Shown here one piece after another: positions 16,892 to 26,266 of a stretch of DNA of 47,105 bases. The position numbers and the translations under genes were made by a program. Each line of letters begins with the position of its first letter. The first letter of the stretch is position 1. Origin of the DNA: an uncultured Clostridia bacterium (lineage in GTDB: Bacteria > Bacillota > Clostridia > UBA1381); NCBI GenBank assembly GCA_904395315.1, contig CAJFNT010000060.1, positions 1 to 47,105 on the forward strand, given 5' to 3'. Below the pieces are notes generated by a model. That model ran no database searches, was not told the origin of the DNA, and worked only from the letters and a program-made list of their open reading frames with translations.

Positions 16892-19800
16892 ATGCCTGTA
16901 GAGATGATTATCGGACAGATAGGCTCCGGGAAGACGGAGCGCTGCATACAGGGGATGCGGAAAATAAGAGAGACTTTTCCGGAGCATAAATGTGTTATGC
17001 TTGTGCCGTCCCATTACTCGCATGAGACGGAGAAGCTCCTGACCGAGGAATTCGGAGGGACCGGACTTAACAATATCGAAGCGGTCTCTTTTGAAAAGAT
17101 CGCGTCACGGCTCATGAAGGGGACTGAAAGATACCTTTCGGTGCCGGGAAAGCAGGCTCTCGTATGCAGGGCGGTAAAGATGTGTCTTGCGGAACTCGAG
17201 AAGAGAGCGGGGGATTTTGACAGCCGTATCGTGGCGTCGGTGCGCAAGCCGGGATTTCTCGATATAGCTTCTTCTCTCATAAGCGAGCTGAGACGGTATA
17301 TAATTTCAGCGGATATGCTGAAAGAAAAAATAAAGGACATGGAAGACGGAGCTTTGCGGCAGAAGCTTGAGATCGCGGTGCTTATCGCTGAGAACTATGA
17401 CGAGCTTATGAGCGGTACAGAGTATATCGACAGTGACGATGATCTTCTGCGTGCCGCGTCGGCTATCGGAGAACTGTATGACAAAAACACGCATATCTGG
17501 ATAGATAAATTTGAGGAGTTTTTGCCGCAGCAGGCTGAAGTGATGAGGGCTTTGATCGATCTTGGTCTCGACATAAAGATAACATTTGATATTTGCCCGG
17601 AGTATGCCGACACATATTACGGGACACTTAACGCGATAGAGAGGATAAAGGAATACGCGCCGGAGACAAAGATAACGAGGCTCGAGGGCGGGTTGAGATA
17701 CCTTGACGGCAAACCAGATCTTCAGTTTTTATTCTCGTCTTGGTTTGACAGGAGCGTGTACCGTGAAAAGGTCCGCAACATTGAATTGTACGCCGCCCGC
17801 GACGCTTATAATGAGATAGAGCATATCGCGAGGCGTATAATCGATCTTGTGCGAGAGGAAAAATACAGGTTCAGAGACATTGCCGTTATCTGCGGAGACC
17901 GTGACGGATGCTCGCATATAATAAAGGCGGTGTTTGACGAGTATGATATACCGTATTACTCGGATGAGACGGTATCGATCGCGGATCATCCGATCGCTAT
18001 GCAGGTGCTCTCGCTGTTTGATATAATCGAGAACAACTGGGATTATTCCTCAATGTTCGAGTATCTGCGCGCCGGATTTGTGTATACAAAAACGACTCAA
18101 AACGGCAAGCCCGTATATCGGCGTATACCTAACAGCGATATAGACTCGCTTGAAAACTATGTGCTGAAATACGGCATACGCGGCAGGAACAGATGGAGCA
18201 GACCGTGGGATCACGGACACAAGAATATTATCGACGCCGCGCTCAGCGAGGACGAGGCACAGAAGCGCGCGGAGGATGAGGCTGCCGAGAGGATAAGAGC
18301 CATTGTTGCCGGACCAATACTTGATTACTGCGATGCGGCAAAGGAAGCGAAAACTGTAAACGAGCACTGCCGCGCGCTTTACGGATTTCTTGAGAGCATA
18401 GATCTGTACGGCGGACTTAAAGCGGAGATACTGGGGCTTGCCGTTAATCGTGCCGAGGCGGAGGCGCAGCGGTTCGGGCAGATCTGGAACCTTATCCTTG
18501 ATGTGCTTGACCAGCTCAATACGGCGCTCGGAGAAGCTGAAGTGAGCGCGGATGAATTCCGTGAATACCTGCGTGCCGCGATGACAAAATGTGAGATAAG
18601 AACGATACCTTCGGGTGTGGACAGGGTGTTTATAGGCTCGATCGAGAAAAATCAGTCAGCGAATGTCAAGGTGCTGTTTGTTGAGGGAGCGGTCACCGGG
18701 ACTTTCCCGTCTGACAGCAGTGTTGAGGGATTCTTGTCAAATGCCGACAGAGAATATCTCGAGAGTGAGGACATAAAGCTTGCGCCGACAACAGCCAAGA
18801 GGACAGAGAAACAGTACAGCCGCGTATACAAGGCTTTCTGCGCTGTTACGGACAGGCTGTGCGTCAGCTATATGGTGCAGACTCCTGAGGGAAAATCGTG
18901 CAGAGCGTCGCAGACGGTGCTCGATATAAGGTCGAAGCTGAAGAAATTAGAGATGCGCAGCGATACGGATGCCGGGAACGATGAGATGATGTATATATCC
19001 GCTCCGAAAGTGACACTTCACAATATGCTGATACGGCATAAGATGCACCCGCTATGGGAGCATGTTGACAAATGGTTCTATGAGCATGGTGAATGGCGCG
19101 GGAGAATATCAGATATCAAGAGGACGAAGGACAGCTTTGCGGAACGTGAGATATCGCTTTCGCCAAAGCTTGCGGAAAGGCTGTACGAGGATAAGGTGTT
19201 TTACAGTCCGACAAGGCTCAATGCGTATGCGCAGTGTCCGTTCAAATACTTCATGCAGTACGGGCTTAGAGCGAGACCGCGTGAGGAGTGGGAGCTGACC
19301 GCTTCGGATACGGGCACGTACGCGCACGAGCTGATAAAAAGGCTGTGTGAGAAGGTAGAGGGCGATCCGTCACTTGGCTGGGAAAATGTAACCGACGAGC
19401 AGTGCGGAGCGATAATAGACGATGCCGTAAAAGAGAGCAGCGAGAGGCTTTTAAACTCGGATATCCCCGGAAAAGAGAAGACGGCGAGCATACTGAGAAG
19501 GACCGGCGCCGCTGCAAAAGAGGCGGCAAAAGCTGTAAGGAGAAGCATTACAGCGGGCTCGTTTAAGACCGAGGCTTATGAGATGCGGTTTGAGACGGAA
19601 CTGTCGGATAAGGTCGGTATAAAAGGTGTTATCGACAGGCTGGACGTGTGCCGGCATGACGGAGTCAAGGAATACAGGATAGTAGACTATAAGACAGGTA
19701 AAAAGGATTTTAAGCTTGCGGAGATATATCATGGTCTTTCGATGCAGCCTGTCATATACGCGGTCGCGATGTGTATGGCTGATGAGAGCGCGGAGCTTTC

Positions 19801-20290
19801 CGGCACATATTACAGTATGGTGAGGAATGATTTTTATAAAGCGAAGGAAAGCAACAAGCTCGATACCATAAAAAGGGGACTCAAGGAAAACACGAAGCTT
19901 AGCGGGGCAACGTTTGTGGATGTTGATGAAAACGGTGATATAGACGAGAGTTCTCTTGCGAGGATAGAGGCGCCGGATAGGCGTGAAGGATTGTTTTTCA
20001 AGGCCAAGAAGGGCGTTGTGTCTATAGGCGGCAATCTCAGGCGCAGGGAGACCGGCAAAAAGCTTATGGAGTTTACGGTCAAGAAGATAATAGATGAGGA
20101 TGCAGAGATACGAAGCGGAAACATATGTATTTCTCCGCGGCAAAACGGCGGGGCGGGCAGTGTCTGCGATTACTGCGACTTTGCCGCGGCCTGCAAATTT
20201 GATGAGCCGCTAAGATCAACACGTGATATACCGGAAAAGGATGAGGATATCTGGAAGCTTCTTGAGGAGGATGAAGATGGGCTGGACTAA
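16892..20290 (+). CDS. addB: Helicase-nuclease subunit AddB
   Basis: 1132 residues; AGGAGG lies 8 bases before the ATG. The N-terminus carries Walker A GQIGSGKTE (residues 8-16). The C-terminal nuclease domain has the iron-sulfur cysteines: one in YAQCPFKYFM (about 781) and three in CDYCDFAAAC (about 1091-1100). Between them is the PD-(D/E)XK core GVIDRLDV and RIVDYKTGKK. Length and layout are standard for Firmicutes AddB. With AddA it resects double-strand breaks and makes the 3' tail for RecA, cutting one strand. Overlaps addA by 14 bases. Confidence 0.95.
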   Translation: MPVEMIIGQIGSGKTERCIQGMRKIRETFPEHKCVMLVPSHYSHETEKLLTEEFGGTGLNNIEAVSFEKIASRLMKGTERYLSVPGKQALVCRAVKMCLAELEKRAGDFDSRIVASVRKPGFLDIASSLISELRRYIISADMLKEKIKDMEDGALRQKLEIAVLIAENYDELMSGTEYIDSDDDLLRAASAIGELYDKNTHIWIDKFEEFLPQQAEVMRALIDLGLDIKITFDICPEYADTYYGTLNAIERIKEYAPETKITRLEGGLRYLDGKPDLQFLFSSWFDRSVYREKVRNIELYAARDAYNEIEHIARRIIDLVREEKYRFRDIAVICGDRDGCSHIIKAVFDEYDIPYYSDETVSIADHPIAMQVLSLFDIIENNWDYSSMFEYLRAGFVYTKTTQNGKPVYRRIPNSDIDSLENYVLKYGIRGRNRWSRPWDHGHKNIIDAALSEDEAQKRAEDEAAERIRAIVAGPILDYCDAAKEAKTVNEHCRALYGFLESIDLYGGLKAEILGLAVNRAEAEAQRFGQIWNLILDVLDQLNTALGEAEVSADEFREYLRAAMTKCEIRTIPSGVDRVFIGSIEKNQSANVKVLFVEGAVTGTFPSDSSVEGFLSNADREYLESEDIKLAPTTAKRTEKQYSRVYKAFCAVTDRLCVSYMVQTPEGKSCRASQTVLDIRSKLKKLEMRSDTDAGNDEMMYISAPKVTLHNMLIRHKMHPLWEHVDKWFYEHGEWRGRISDIKRTKDSFAEREISLSPKLAERLYEDKVFYSPTRLNAYAQCPFKYFMQYGLRARPREEWELTASDTGTYAHELIKRLCEKVEGDPSLGWENVTDEQCGAIIDDAVKESSERLLNSDIPGKEKTASILRRTGAAAKEAAKAVRRSITAGSFKTEAYEMRFETELSDKVGIKGVIDRLDVCRHDGVKEYRIVDYKTGKKDFKLAEIYHGLSMQPVIYAVAMCMADESAELSGTYYSMVRNDFYKAKESNKLDTIKRGLKENTKLSGATFVDVDENGDIDESSLARIEAPDRREGLFFKAKKGVVSIGGNLRRRETGKKLMEFTVKKIIDEDAEIRSGNICISPRQNGGAGSVCDYCDFAAACKFDEPLRSTRDIPEKDEDIWKLLEEDEDGLD

Positions 20291-23200
20291 GGAGCAGAAT
20301 GAGGCGATAATGGGTGATACCGGAGCCGGAAACATACTTGTTTCGGCGGCGGCGGGATCGGGCAAAACGGCGGTGCTTGTCGAGCGCGTGCTGAGAAAGA
20401 TAATTACAGGAGCGACATCCGTTGACAGGCTTTTGGTGGTGACGTTTACGGAAGCTGCGGCGGCGGAAATGCGTGAAAAGATAATAAAAAGCATTTCGGA
20501 TGAGATTGAGAACGGCGATCGGAGCAGAGAAGAACTGCGTATGCTGAAAAATCAGGTAAGGCTTGCGGAATCGGCGGATATAATGACTATAGACGCGTTC
20601 TGCGGCAGGGTTGTGCGGAACAATTTCCATGTGCTCGGGACCGATCCGAACGCCGCGGTGATCGACTCTGCCATGATGGAGATGCTGCGTGCGGAGGCTG
20701 TGGGGAATGTGTTCGATTCATTGTATCGGACGGACGATCCGGAAGAACAGGCGAGGTTCTCAAGGCTTATTGAGGCGTATGCATCCGACAGGAATGATGA
20801 TGGGCTCGAAAAGCTCATATATTCGGTCTATGGATTCATATCCTCGTTTGCCGAGCCTGAGAAATGGCTTGACGAGGCTGCCGAGGTGTACAGGCGGTCC
20901 GTTGAAGAGATGCCGCATGTCAAATATCTTATGGGTATGTCGAGGAAAGCCGCAAAGGGCTGCGCGGAGGCTGTGAGAGAATTTCTGAACGGCGGCGTGT
21001 CCGATAATGCCGCTGAGTTCGCGAAAGAGCTTCTGGATATCGCTGACGATATCATTGCGGCTGAAGCTTGGGACGATATATATGACGTTTACAAGAGCAG
21101 ACTGAAAAAGAGCGGGAAGAGGAATGCCGTTCCTCCGATAACGGAAAGGGATCCGGACGGTGATATGACGGAAGGCGAGCGGGAAAGGCTCATATATATC
21201 CGTGACACGTTCAAGTCGCAGACGGGGGATGGGATAGTCGTTCCTTTCAGCGAGATCGAGGCGCAGTGTGATCCGGAGAGGCTTGCCGAGGAGTCGGAGG
21301 ATATAGTATGGATCGTTAAGCGTTTCATGGCGGAGTTCAGGCGTATAAAAGACGCGCGCGCGCTTTGCGAGTTCAGCGATATAGAGCATCTTGCCTATGA
21401 GCTTTTCAGTGAACATGAGGATATCCGCGCGGAGTACCGGGATAAGTATGACGAGATACTGATAGACGAGTATCAAGATACAAATGGACTCCAGGATTCG
21501 ATCTTCAGACTTATCTCAAAAAACAATATGTTCATGGTCGGTGATCTCAAACAGAGCATATACAGGTTCAGAGGCGGTGATCCGTATATCTTCAAGGAAA
21601 AGAGCGAGAGCTACGAGGGAGAAAATACCGATGATCTCAAGATCACGCTTTCGCAGAATTTCAGGAGCAGGATGGAGATACTTGCCGGAGTAAATGATAT
21701 TTTCGGATGTATAATGTCTGATGAGGCGGGCGATGTAAAATACAGCGGCAGCGAGCGGATAGTCCGTGAGAAAGAGCGGGATTACTATCCTGCAGAAGGC
21801 TCAGGAGCGAGCTCCGAGCTGCATTGCATTGCTGTGAGACCGAACGCGCAGACCGATAAGAGTGATGAGGAGATAAAGTTTACTGTTCAAAAGATAAAAG
21901 AGCTGCTGCTTTCGGGTATGCCTGTATACGATAAAGATATAGAAGGGTGCCGCCCGATCAGGAAAAAGGACATAGTGATACTTGAGAATTCGGTAAAGGG
22001 CAACGGCGAGGAGATAGTCCGCAGGCTTTCCGAGTGCGGCATTGACGGATATGTGGAAAACGAAATGTTTTTCGACAGGCGCGAGATAAAAATAATGACG
22101 GCGCTGCTTTCTGTCATAAACAACGAGCAGCAGGATGTTCCGCTCATAAGCGTGATGCGTTCTCCCATAGGCGGATTCACCGATGACGAGCTTGCAAGGA
22201 TAAGGCTGTGCTCGCGCGGAGCAAAAAGCTTTTCCGCGGCGCTTTCGGCATACGCGTCAAGGGGAAACAAGCTTATACACGGCAGGTATATCTACCGCGG
22301 CGGCGATCTTCGAGGCGGCGCGTCCGCAATCACGCTGAGATACAAATGCCGTAAATTCCGCGGCGATCTGAGGCGGTGGAGATCCTATGTACGGGATCGT
22401 TCTGTAGCATCGCTTATCTGGTCGCTTTACGAGGAAACGTATTTTTATGACATGATGGGCGCTATCGATCAGGGCGAGGAGGCGCAGCTCAATCTCAGGC
22501 TGCTGTATGAGCGCGCAAAGCAGTATGAGAATGCGGGATTTAAAGGACTGTTTAATTTTATAAGATATATAGGCAGTCTTGAGGGGCGTGACAAGGATAT
22601 CTCAGGCGCTGTTCCGGTAGGAGAGAACCACGATGTGGTGAGAGTAATGACCATCCACAAGAGCAAGGGACTTGAGTTCCCTGTCGTTTTCCTGATAGGC
22701 GCGGGAAAACAGTTTAATAACAGAAAAGACTCCGGCGTGATAGAAATGCATAAAGATCTGATGTTCGGACTGCCTTATATACATTATGACGAGCATTACA
22801 TGCGGGAAAATGCTGTGCAAAATCTGGTAAAGAAAGTAAACCAAAGGGAGCTTGAATCCGAGAGGATGAGGCTTTTGTATGTCGCGCTCACAAGGGCGAG
22901 GGAGCGGCTTTTTGTGGTCGTCAGCCGGAATGTAAAGGAAGACGCGACTGAGCGGGATCTGATCAAAAAATGGGAGAGCAGTCTGGTAGGAGGCAGGATG
23001 CTGCCGTCGAAGGCGATCTCCGCAAAAGGATTTTATGATTGGATATGTCCCGCGGCATACAGCAGTAAAAACACATGGAGCGTAAGTTTCCACTTCCCCG
23101 ATGCTGACGCTGAAAATGAGGAAGCCGGGGAAGAGGAGCTCCAAACGTATGAGAATAAAGAGGATGTGGAACAGGCTGTGTATGAGATACTTGATTATTC

Positions 23201-23915
23201 GTATCCGTATCCCGAAAGCAGCACGGTCCCGTCGAGAACATCCGTAACTCAGCTCAAGGAGCTTTCAATAGAGCGCGGGGAAGGCGAGATATACGAGCCG
23301 GACAGCCGCAGGGAATCGGGAAGCGGAGATATTGCGGAGCTGATGTTTTCACCGCTCCACGCTATGCCTGCTTTTATGCGTGGCAGTTCGGAAAAACCGG
23401 CAAATGAGATCGGAACGCTGTATCATCTGGTGATGTCAGAGATCGATATGGAGCTTATCAAAACTAAGGGAGCCGATCATGTCGTGGACGAGCTGCGCAG
23501 GCTCGTCGAGTCGGGAAAAATATCCGAAGAGGATATGAAGTATATAGACCGGCAGAAAATAGAGCGGTTCATGGAAAGTGATATATGCGCGAGAATGATG
23601 CGTGCCGTACGGCTCAGGCGCGAGGCGCCGTTCCAGATAAGTATACCAGCGTCGGAATATGATCCTTCATTGGGCGCCGGAAGCGGCAGAGATGAGATAA
23701 TACTTCAGGGTATAATCGACTGCTTCTTTGAGGAGCCTGACGGGTATGTCCTGCTCGATTATAAGACCGATAAGCTTGGAAAAGGCGGAGCGGCTGAGAT
23801 CCGCGCCCGCTATGATAAACAGCTTGAGCTTTACGCGAGAGCGATAGAGAAGCTGACCGGAGGCAAGGTAAAAGAGAAGCTGCTGTATCTTTTCGACAGC
23901 GGCGAGACGGTATAA
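20277..23915 (+). CDS. addA: Helicase-nuclease subunit AddA
   Basis: 1212 residues from ATG 20277, chosen because GAGGAGG lies just upstream and the frame overlaps addB only by 14 bases. UvrD/Rep superfamily 1 helicase motifs are intact: Q motif WTKEQNEAI, Walker A SAAAGSGKTAVL (23-33), motif II DEYQDTN, motif III GDLKQSIYRFRGGDP, motif V TIHKSKGLEFPVVF, and motif VI LYVALTRARERL. The C-terminal nuclease has GIIDCFFEE and VLLDYKTDK. AddA is the 3'-5' motor and second nuclease of AddAB. A strong terminator follows at 23917. Confidence 0.96.
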   Translation: MGWTKEQNEAIMGDTGAGNILVSAAAGSGKTAVLVERVLRKIITGATSVDRLLVVTFTEAAAAEMREKIIKSISDEIENGDRSREELRMLKNQVRLAESADIMTIDAFCGRVVRNNFHVLGTDPNAAVIDSAMMEMLRAEAVGNVFDSLYRTDDPEEQARFSRLIEAYASDRNDDGLEKLIYSVYGFISSFAEPEKWLDEAAEVYRRSVEEMPHVKYLMGMSRKAAKGCAEAVREFLNGGVSDNAAEFAKELLDIADDIIAAEAWDDIYDVYKSRLKKSGKRNAVPPITERDPDGDMTEGERERLIYIRDTFKSQTGDGIVVPFSEIEAQCDPERLAEESEDIVWIVKRFMAEFRRIKDARALCEFSDIEHLAYELFSEHEDIRAEYRDKYDEILIDEYQDTNGLQDSIFRLISKNNMFMVGDLKQSIYRFRGGDPYIFKEKSESYEGENTDDLKITLSQNFRSRMEILAGVNDIFGCIMSDEAGDVKYSGSERIVREKERDYYPAEGSGASSELHCIAVRPNAQTDKSDEEIKFTVQKIKELLLSGMPVYDKDIEGCRPIRKKDIVILENSVKGNGEEIVRRLSECGIDGYVENEMFFDRREIKIMTALLSVINNEQQDVPLISVMRSPIGGFTDDELARIRLCSRGAKSFSAALSAYASRGNKLIHGRYIYRGGDLRGGASAITLRYKCRKFRGDLRRWRSYVRDRSVASLIWSLYEETYFYDMMGAIDQGEEAQLNLRLLYERAKQYENAGFKGLFNFIRYIGSLEGRDKDISGAVPVGENHDVVRVMTIHKSKGLEFPVVFLIGAGKQFNNRKDSGVIEMHKDLMFGLPYIHYDEHYMRENAVQNLVKKVNQRELESERMRLLYVALTRARERLFVVVSRNVKEDATERDLIKKWESSLVGGRMLPSKAISAKGFYDWICPAAYSSKNTWSVSFHFPDADAENEEAGEEELQTYENKEDVEQAVYEILDYSYPYPESSTVPSRTSVTQLKELSIERGEGEIYEPDSRRESGSGDIAELMFSPLHAMPAFMRGSSEKPANEIGTLYHLVMSEIDMELIKTKGADHVVDELRRLVESGKISEEDMKYIDRQKIERFMESDICARMMRAVRLRREAPFQISIPASEYDPSLGAGSGRDEIILQGIIDCFFEEPDGYVLLDYKTDKLGKGGAAEIRARYDKQLELYARAIEKLTGGKVKEKLLYLFDSGETV

Positions 23916-23916
23916 A

Positions 23917-23958
23917 AAAATGGTCTGCGCGGATCGTATCCGACGCAGACCATTTTTT
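23917..23958 (+). terminator. Terminator of the addBA operon
   Basis: ATGGTCTGCG and CGCAGACCAT form a ten-pair stem followed by TTTTTT. Confidence 0.9.
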
Positions 23959-23962
23959 CGGT

Positions 23963-24037
23963 CTAACCGTTCCAAGTCACTTTAAGTCCCAGGGCTTCTC
24001 CCACAAAGCGGACGGGAATGTGTGTTTTTGCAAGTAC
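23963..24037 (-). pseudogene. Remnant of a stalk (copper-amine-oxidase-N-like) domain gene
   Basis: On the minus strand a short frame reads THIPVRFVGEALGLKVTWNG and a stop. This is the well-known end motif of copper-amine-oxidase N-terminal-type domains (usually IPVRFVAEALG...VEW...). No start or signal sequence precedes it, and the domain stops early, so it is a gene fragment. The intact stalk-domain gene at 24122-25192 lies just upstream on the same strand, so this may be the tail of a lost duplicate. Confidence 0.6.
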
Positions 24038-24074
24038 GCAACTAAATTGAGTTGCTTGTATATTTGCCTTGTTA

Positions 24075-24104
24075 GATCATATTAAAAATGATCCTTGATC
24101 TTAA
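24075..24104 (-). repeat. 30-base element, copy 2
   Basis: On the plus strand GATCAT, eight bases, TGATCCTTGATCTTAA; one difference from the copy at 7092-7121 outside the gap. It lies 17 bases beyond the stop of the 24122-25192 gene. Confidence 0.55.
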
Positions 24105-24121
24105 ATTATAATGTGCTTTTA

Positions 24122-25192
24122 TTATTTATTGATTGGCTCACCAAAACATGTTATACGGACTGTTCCTGAATAATTGTCGTCATCTTTTGCGGCTGTGTAT
24201 TCTAACCAATATCCAATATTTTTATCTACCCCGAAAAATGGTGCAATATAGTTGTCAGTGTATATATTTTTTACTTTAGCAACGCTGTGTTTATTAGCCG
24301 GAAACTGTACCATAGCGATGGTTTGCTGTGAAAGTTCTGCTGTTTTGGTATAATAATTTTTATGCAAGCTAATAGATATATTACCGGTATCATTAAGATT
24401 ATTGGGTATATATTCTATCAATATATCTTCAGATAGATTTCTTAGCTCATACGCAGAGTAGTTTAATCCCATCTTGCTATTAGTGCTATTTACATTTTCA
24501 CTGTAAATTGTATTGTTTAGATAATACACAGGTGGCCCATCAGCGAAAAAAGCGTCATAGTTTAGAGGAGATTCAGGACCTTTCAACTCTTTCCCAGCAA
24601 AAGTGTTTTCCCATTCTTGCGGTATATCATTTTCACTTAATAACTCTACATCACATCCATATTCATCAAGGCTTCCGAAAAGAAAACGCAAAGTGTATTC
24701 AGGAGGTGTGTTTTCTTCGTATACGAAAACAGGATTGTCAGCTTTCTTTATTAAATCTACACGTGTCATATCATCAGAGGGATTTACCGTGTAGTTCATC
24801 GCTTCACCAATATATCTTAAAGGAATATAAGTATAATCATTGATTATTTTTGCTTCGGTGTCCATATATATTCTGGTGCCGTTTAAAAAAGAAACATTAC
24901 TGCCTATATCAAAAACAGTATAGTTTGCATCGTTTTTACTTATTATTTCGACTCTTCCATTGCCATAATCAGGCTCCCAAATTACTTTTGCACCGATGGC
25001 TTCTCCTATCATACGTACAGGAATTAGCAAACGATCATTTTCATCAATAAGAGGCTTTGCATCTGCAAATTCCATTTTGACATTATCTATATATATATCA
25101 GGTACATTTTCAGCAGGGTCATTTGCAAAAGTGACACCAACAAAAATATTTGATATTATTGTTGATGCTATAATGATTCGTGATAGTTTCAT
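24122..25192 (-). CDS. Secreted protein with copper-amine-oxidase-N-like (stalk) domain
   Basis: 356 residues; AAGGAGG precedes the ATG. Residues 1-23 are a signal peptide ending in TFA. Residues about 30-150 hold the stalk domain, with two copies of its core motif: LLIPVRMIGEAIGAKVIWEP and YTYIPLRYIGEAMNYTV. Residues about 165-356 show no domain I recognise: polar, beta-rich, rich in Asn and Tyr, low in Cys. Such stalk domains occur in many secreted Clostridia proteins and probably act as spacers or wall-binding modules. The gene is clearly more A/T-rich than addA next to it, which hints at a different origin. Confidence 0.75.
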   Translation of the reverse strand: MKLSRIIIASTIISNIFVGVTFANDPAENVPDIYIDNVKMEFADAKPLIDENDRLLIPVRMIGEAIGAKVIWEPDYGNGRVEIISKNDANYTVFDIGSNVSFLNGTRIYMDTEAKIINDYTYIPLRYIGEAMNYTVNPSDDMTRVDLIKKADNPVFVYEENTPPEYTLRFLFGSLDEYGCDVELLSENDIPQEWENTFAGKELKGPESPLNYDAFFADGPPVYYLNNTIYSENVNSTNSKMGLNYSAYELRNLSEDILIEYIPNNLNDTGNISISLHKNYYTKTAELSQQTIAMVQFPANKHSVAKVKNIYTDNYIAPFFGVDKNIGYWLEYTAAKDDDNYSGTVRITCFGEPINK

Positions 25193-25214
25193 AAAAATCG
25201 CCTCCTTCTTTATA

Positions 25215-25250
25215 GAAAAACTGTCACCTGCTTTTTTATATAGACAGGTG
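25215..25250 (-). terminator. Possible terminator of the 25306-25947 gene
   Basis: On the minus strand CACCTG, a 14-base loop, CAGGTG, then ACAGTTTTTC. The stem is only six pairs, so this is tentative. A second inverted repeat (TTGACT/AGTCAA, 25271-25292) lies closer to the gene without a T-run. Confidence 0.4.
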
Positions 25251-25305
25251 AAAGTTCAGTTTGTTTTTTATTGACTAAAATTTAAAGTCAATATAAATGC
25301 ATTAT

Positions 25306-25947
25306 TTAAAAAGCATTTATATCTATAGAACCATAAGCTCTTCCACCGGTCTCATTTGTTACAGAAGCATAGCATATATAATCTGTATTAACGTTATGCA
25401 AAATTAGAGTTTTGTTATGGTCAACACTAACAGAAGCGTATGGTCTATTTCCATTCAACATAGGTATATAGAAATCACCATATAACTCATTATTAAATTC
25501 ATCATAGCTACTTCCGTTTCCTGCGGTAATTTCAAAGAAAACAGTTGCATTGGATGCACTGGATGTATCCATTTCTAATTCGCGATCTGTATACTGTGTT
25601 GTATTATTAGGCATATCAATTTCTGCTGTATAGTTTGCATTAAATATATTATATGCTCTTGATGACATATCATCTATGTCATCAATTAAGTATCCCGTAA
25701 AGCCTGCTCTTAGTTGCATTATCGGTGAGTTATCCAGAACTTCAACTGTTATTCCGCCATATGCAGGTATTATACCGTTTACTTTATCTATATCATCTGA
25801 GGTATAATTAACCATGTTCCCGTTTACATCTGTTACAGAAAGAACAATATCATCATTGCTTTGCGCTGAGGCGTTAATGCAAATCATAGTCATTGCACTA
25901 ATTGCGAGAACGGTTGTTGTTGTGAGTATTTTTTTGAATGTTTTCAT
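25306..25947 (-). CDS. Secreted protein of unknown function
   Basis: 213 residues; GAGGAGG lies about 11 bases before the ATG. Residues 1-29 are a signal peptide (KKILTTTTVLAISAMTMICI, cleavage near ASA). The mature part is acidic, rich in Asn, Asp, Ser and Tyr, without Cys pairs or a transmembrane segment, and ends in GGRAYGSIDINAF. I recognise no domain. It is A/T-rich and lies between the stalk-domain gene and the agr locus, all on the minus strand, but it has no copy of the agr box in front of it. Confidence 0.65.
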   Translation of the reverse strand: MKTFKKILTTTTVLAISAMTMICINASAQSNDDIVLSVTDVNGNMVNYTSDDIDKVNGIIPAYGGITVEVLDNSPIMQLRAGFTGYLIDDIDDMSSRAYNIFNANYTAEIDMPNNTTQYTDRELEMDTSSASNATVFFEITAGNGSSYDEFNNELYGDFYIPMLNGNRPYASVSVDHNKTLILHNVNTDYICYASVTNETGGRAYGSIDINAF

Positions 25948-26008
25948 AGCTTTAAATCCTCCTCTTGTTTATTTCTACATAATCAAAAAGAGAACCTCTT
26001 CAAAATAC

Positions 26009-26037
26009 TTGACATTTTGATGAAAAATGTGTATACT
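26009..26037 (+). promoter_or_regulatory. Consensus promoter of a candidate small RNA
   Basis: TTGACA (26009-26014), 17 bases, TATACT (26032-26037). No plus-strand protein gene follows. Confidence 0.7.
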
Positions 26038-26043
26038 GTATAT

Positions 26044-26106
26044 AGAAGAGGGATCACCTGATATCATGTGAGTTGCATTTTTTATGATAATGGGTCTCTC
26101 TTTTTT
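26044..26106 (+). ncRNA. Candidate small RNA with terminal hairpin
   Basis: From the predicted start near 26044 the transcript would be about 63 bases and end at an intrinsic terminator: GAGGGATC (26048-26055) pairs with GGTCTCTC (26093-26100, two wobbles) followed by TTTTTT (26101-26106). Inside, TATCAT and ATGATA form an inner stem. A consensus promoter and a terminator this close together with no reading frame between is the usual layout of a small RNA gene. Target unknown; it lies antisense to the space upstream of the secreted-protein gene. Confidence 0.5.
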
Positions 26107-26266
26107 CTTATGTATGTTTATCTTTGCATCAATAATATTATCCATTGTATCACAGTAACTTAACCGCTTGAGTGACGCTTTTTTATTTTTTGTGATAAGC
26201 TCACAGGACCTGCGACAGAAACAGGATCGAGTCCGTGATACCCGTATAATATTAAGTGATGACATT

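Noticed and set aside
15782-17023. 413-codon minus-strand frame opposite the exonuclease gene
   Set aside because: Its translation is low in known motifs and lies antisense to clear exonuclease and addB coding sequence; it is a shadow frame caused by codon bias.
25975-26146. 56-codon minus-strand frame crossing the candidate small RNA
   Set aside because: A TACAAT lies just upstream, but there is no Shine-Dalgarno, no known toxin or peptide pattern and a poor -35. A toxin-antitoxin reading with the antisense RNA was considered and not supported.
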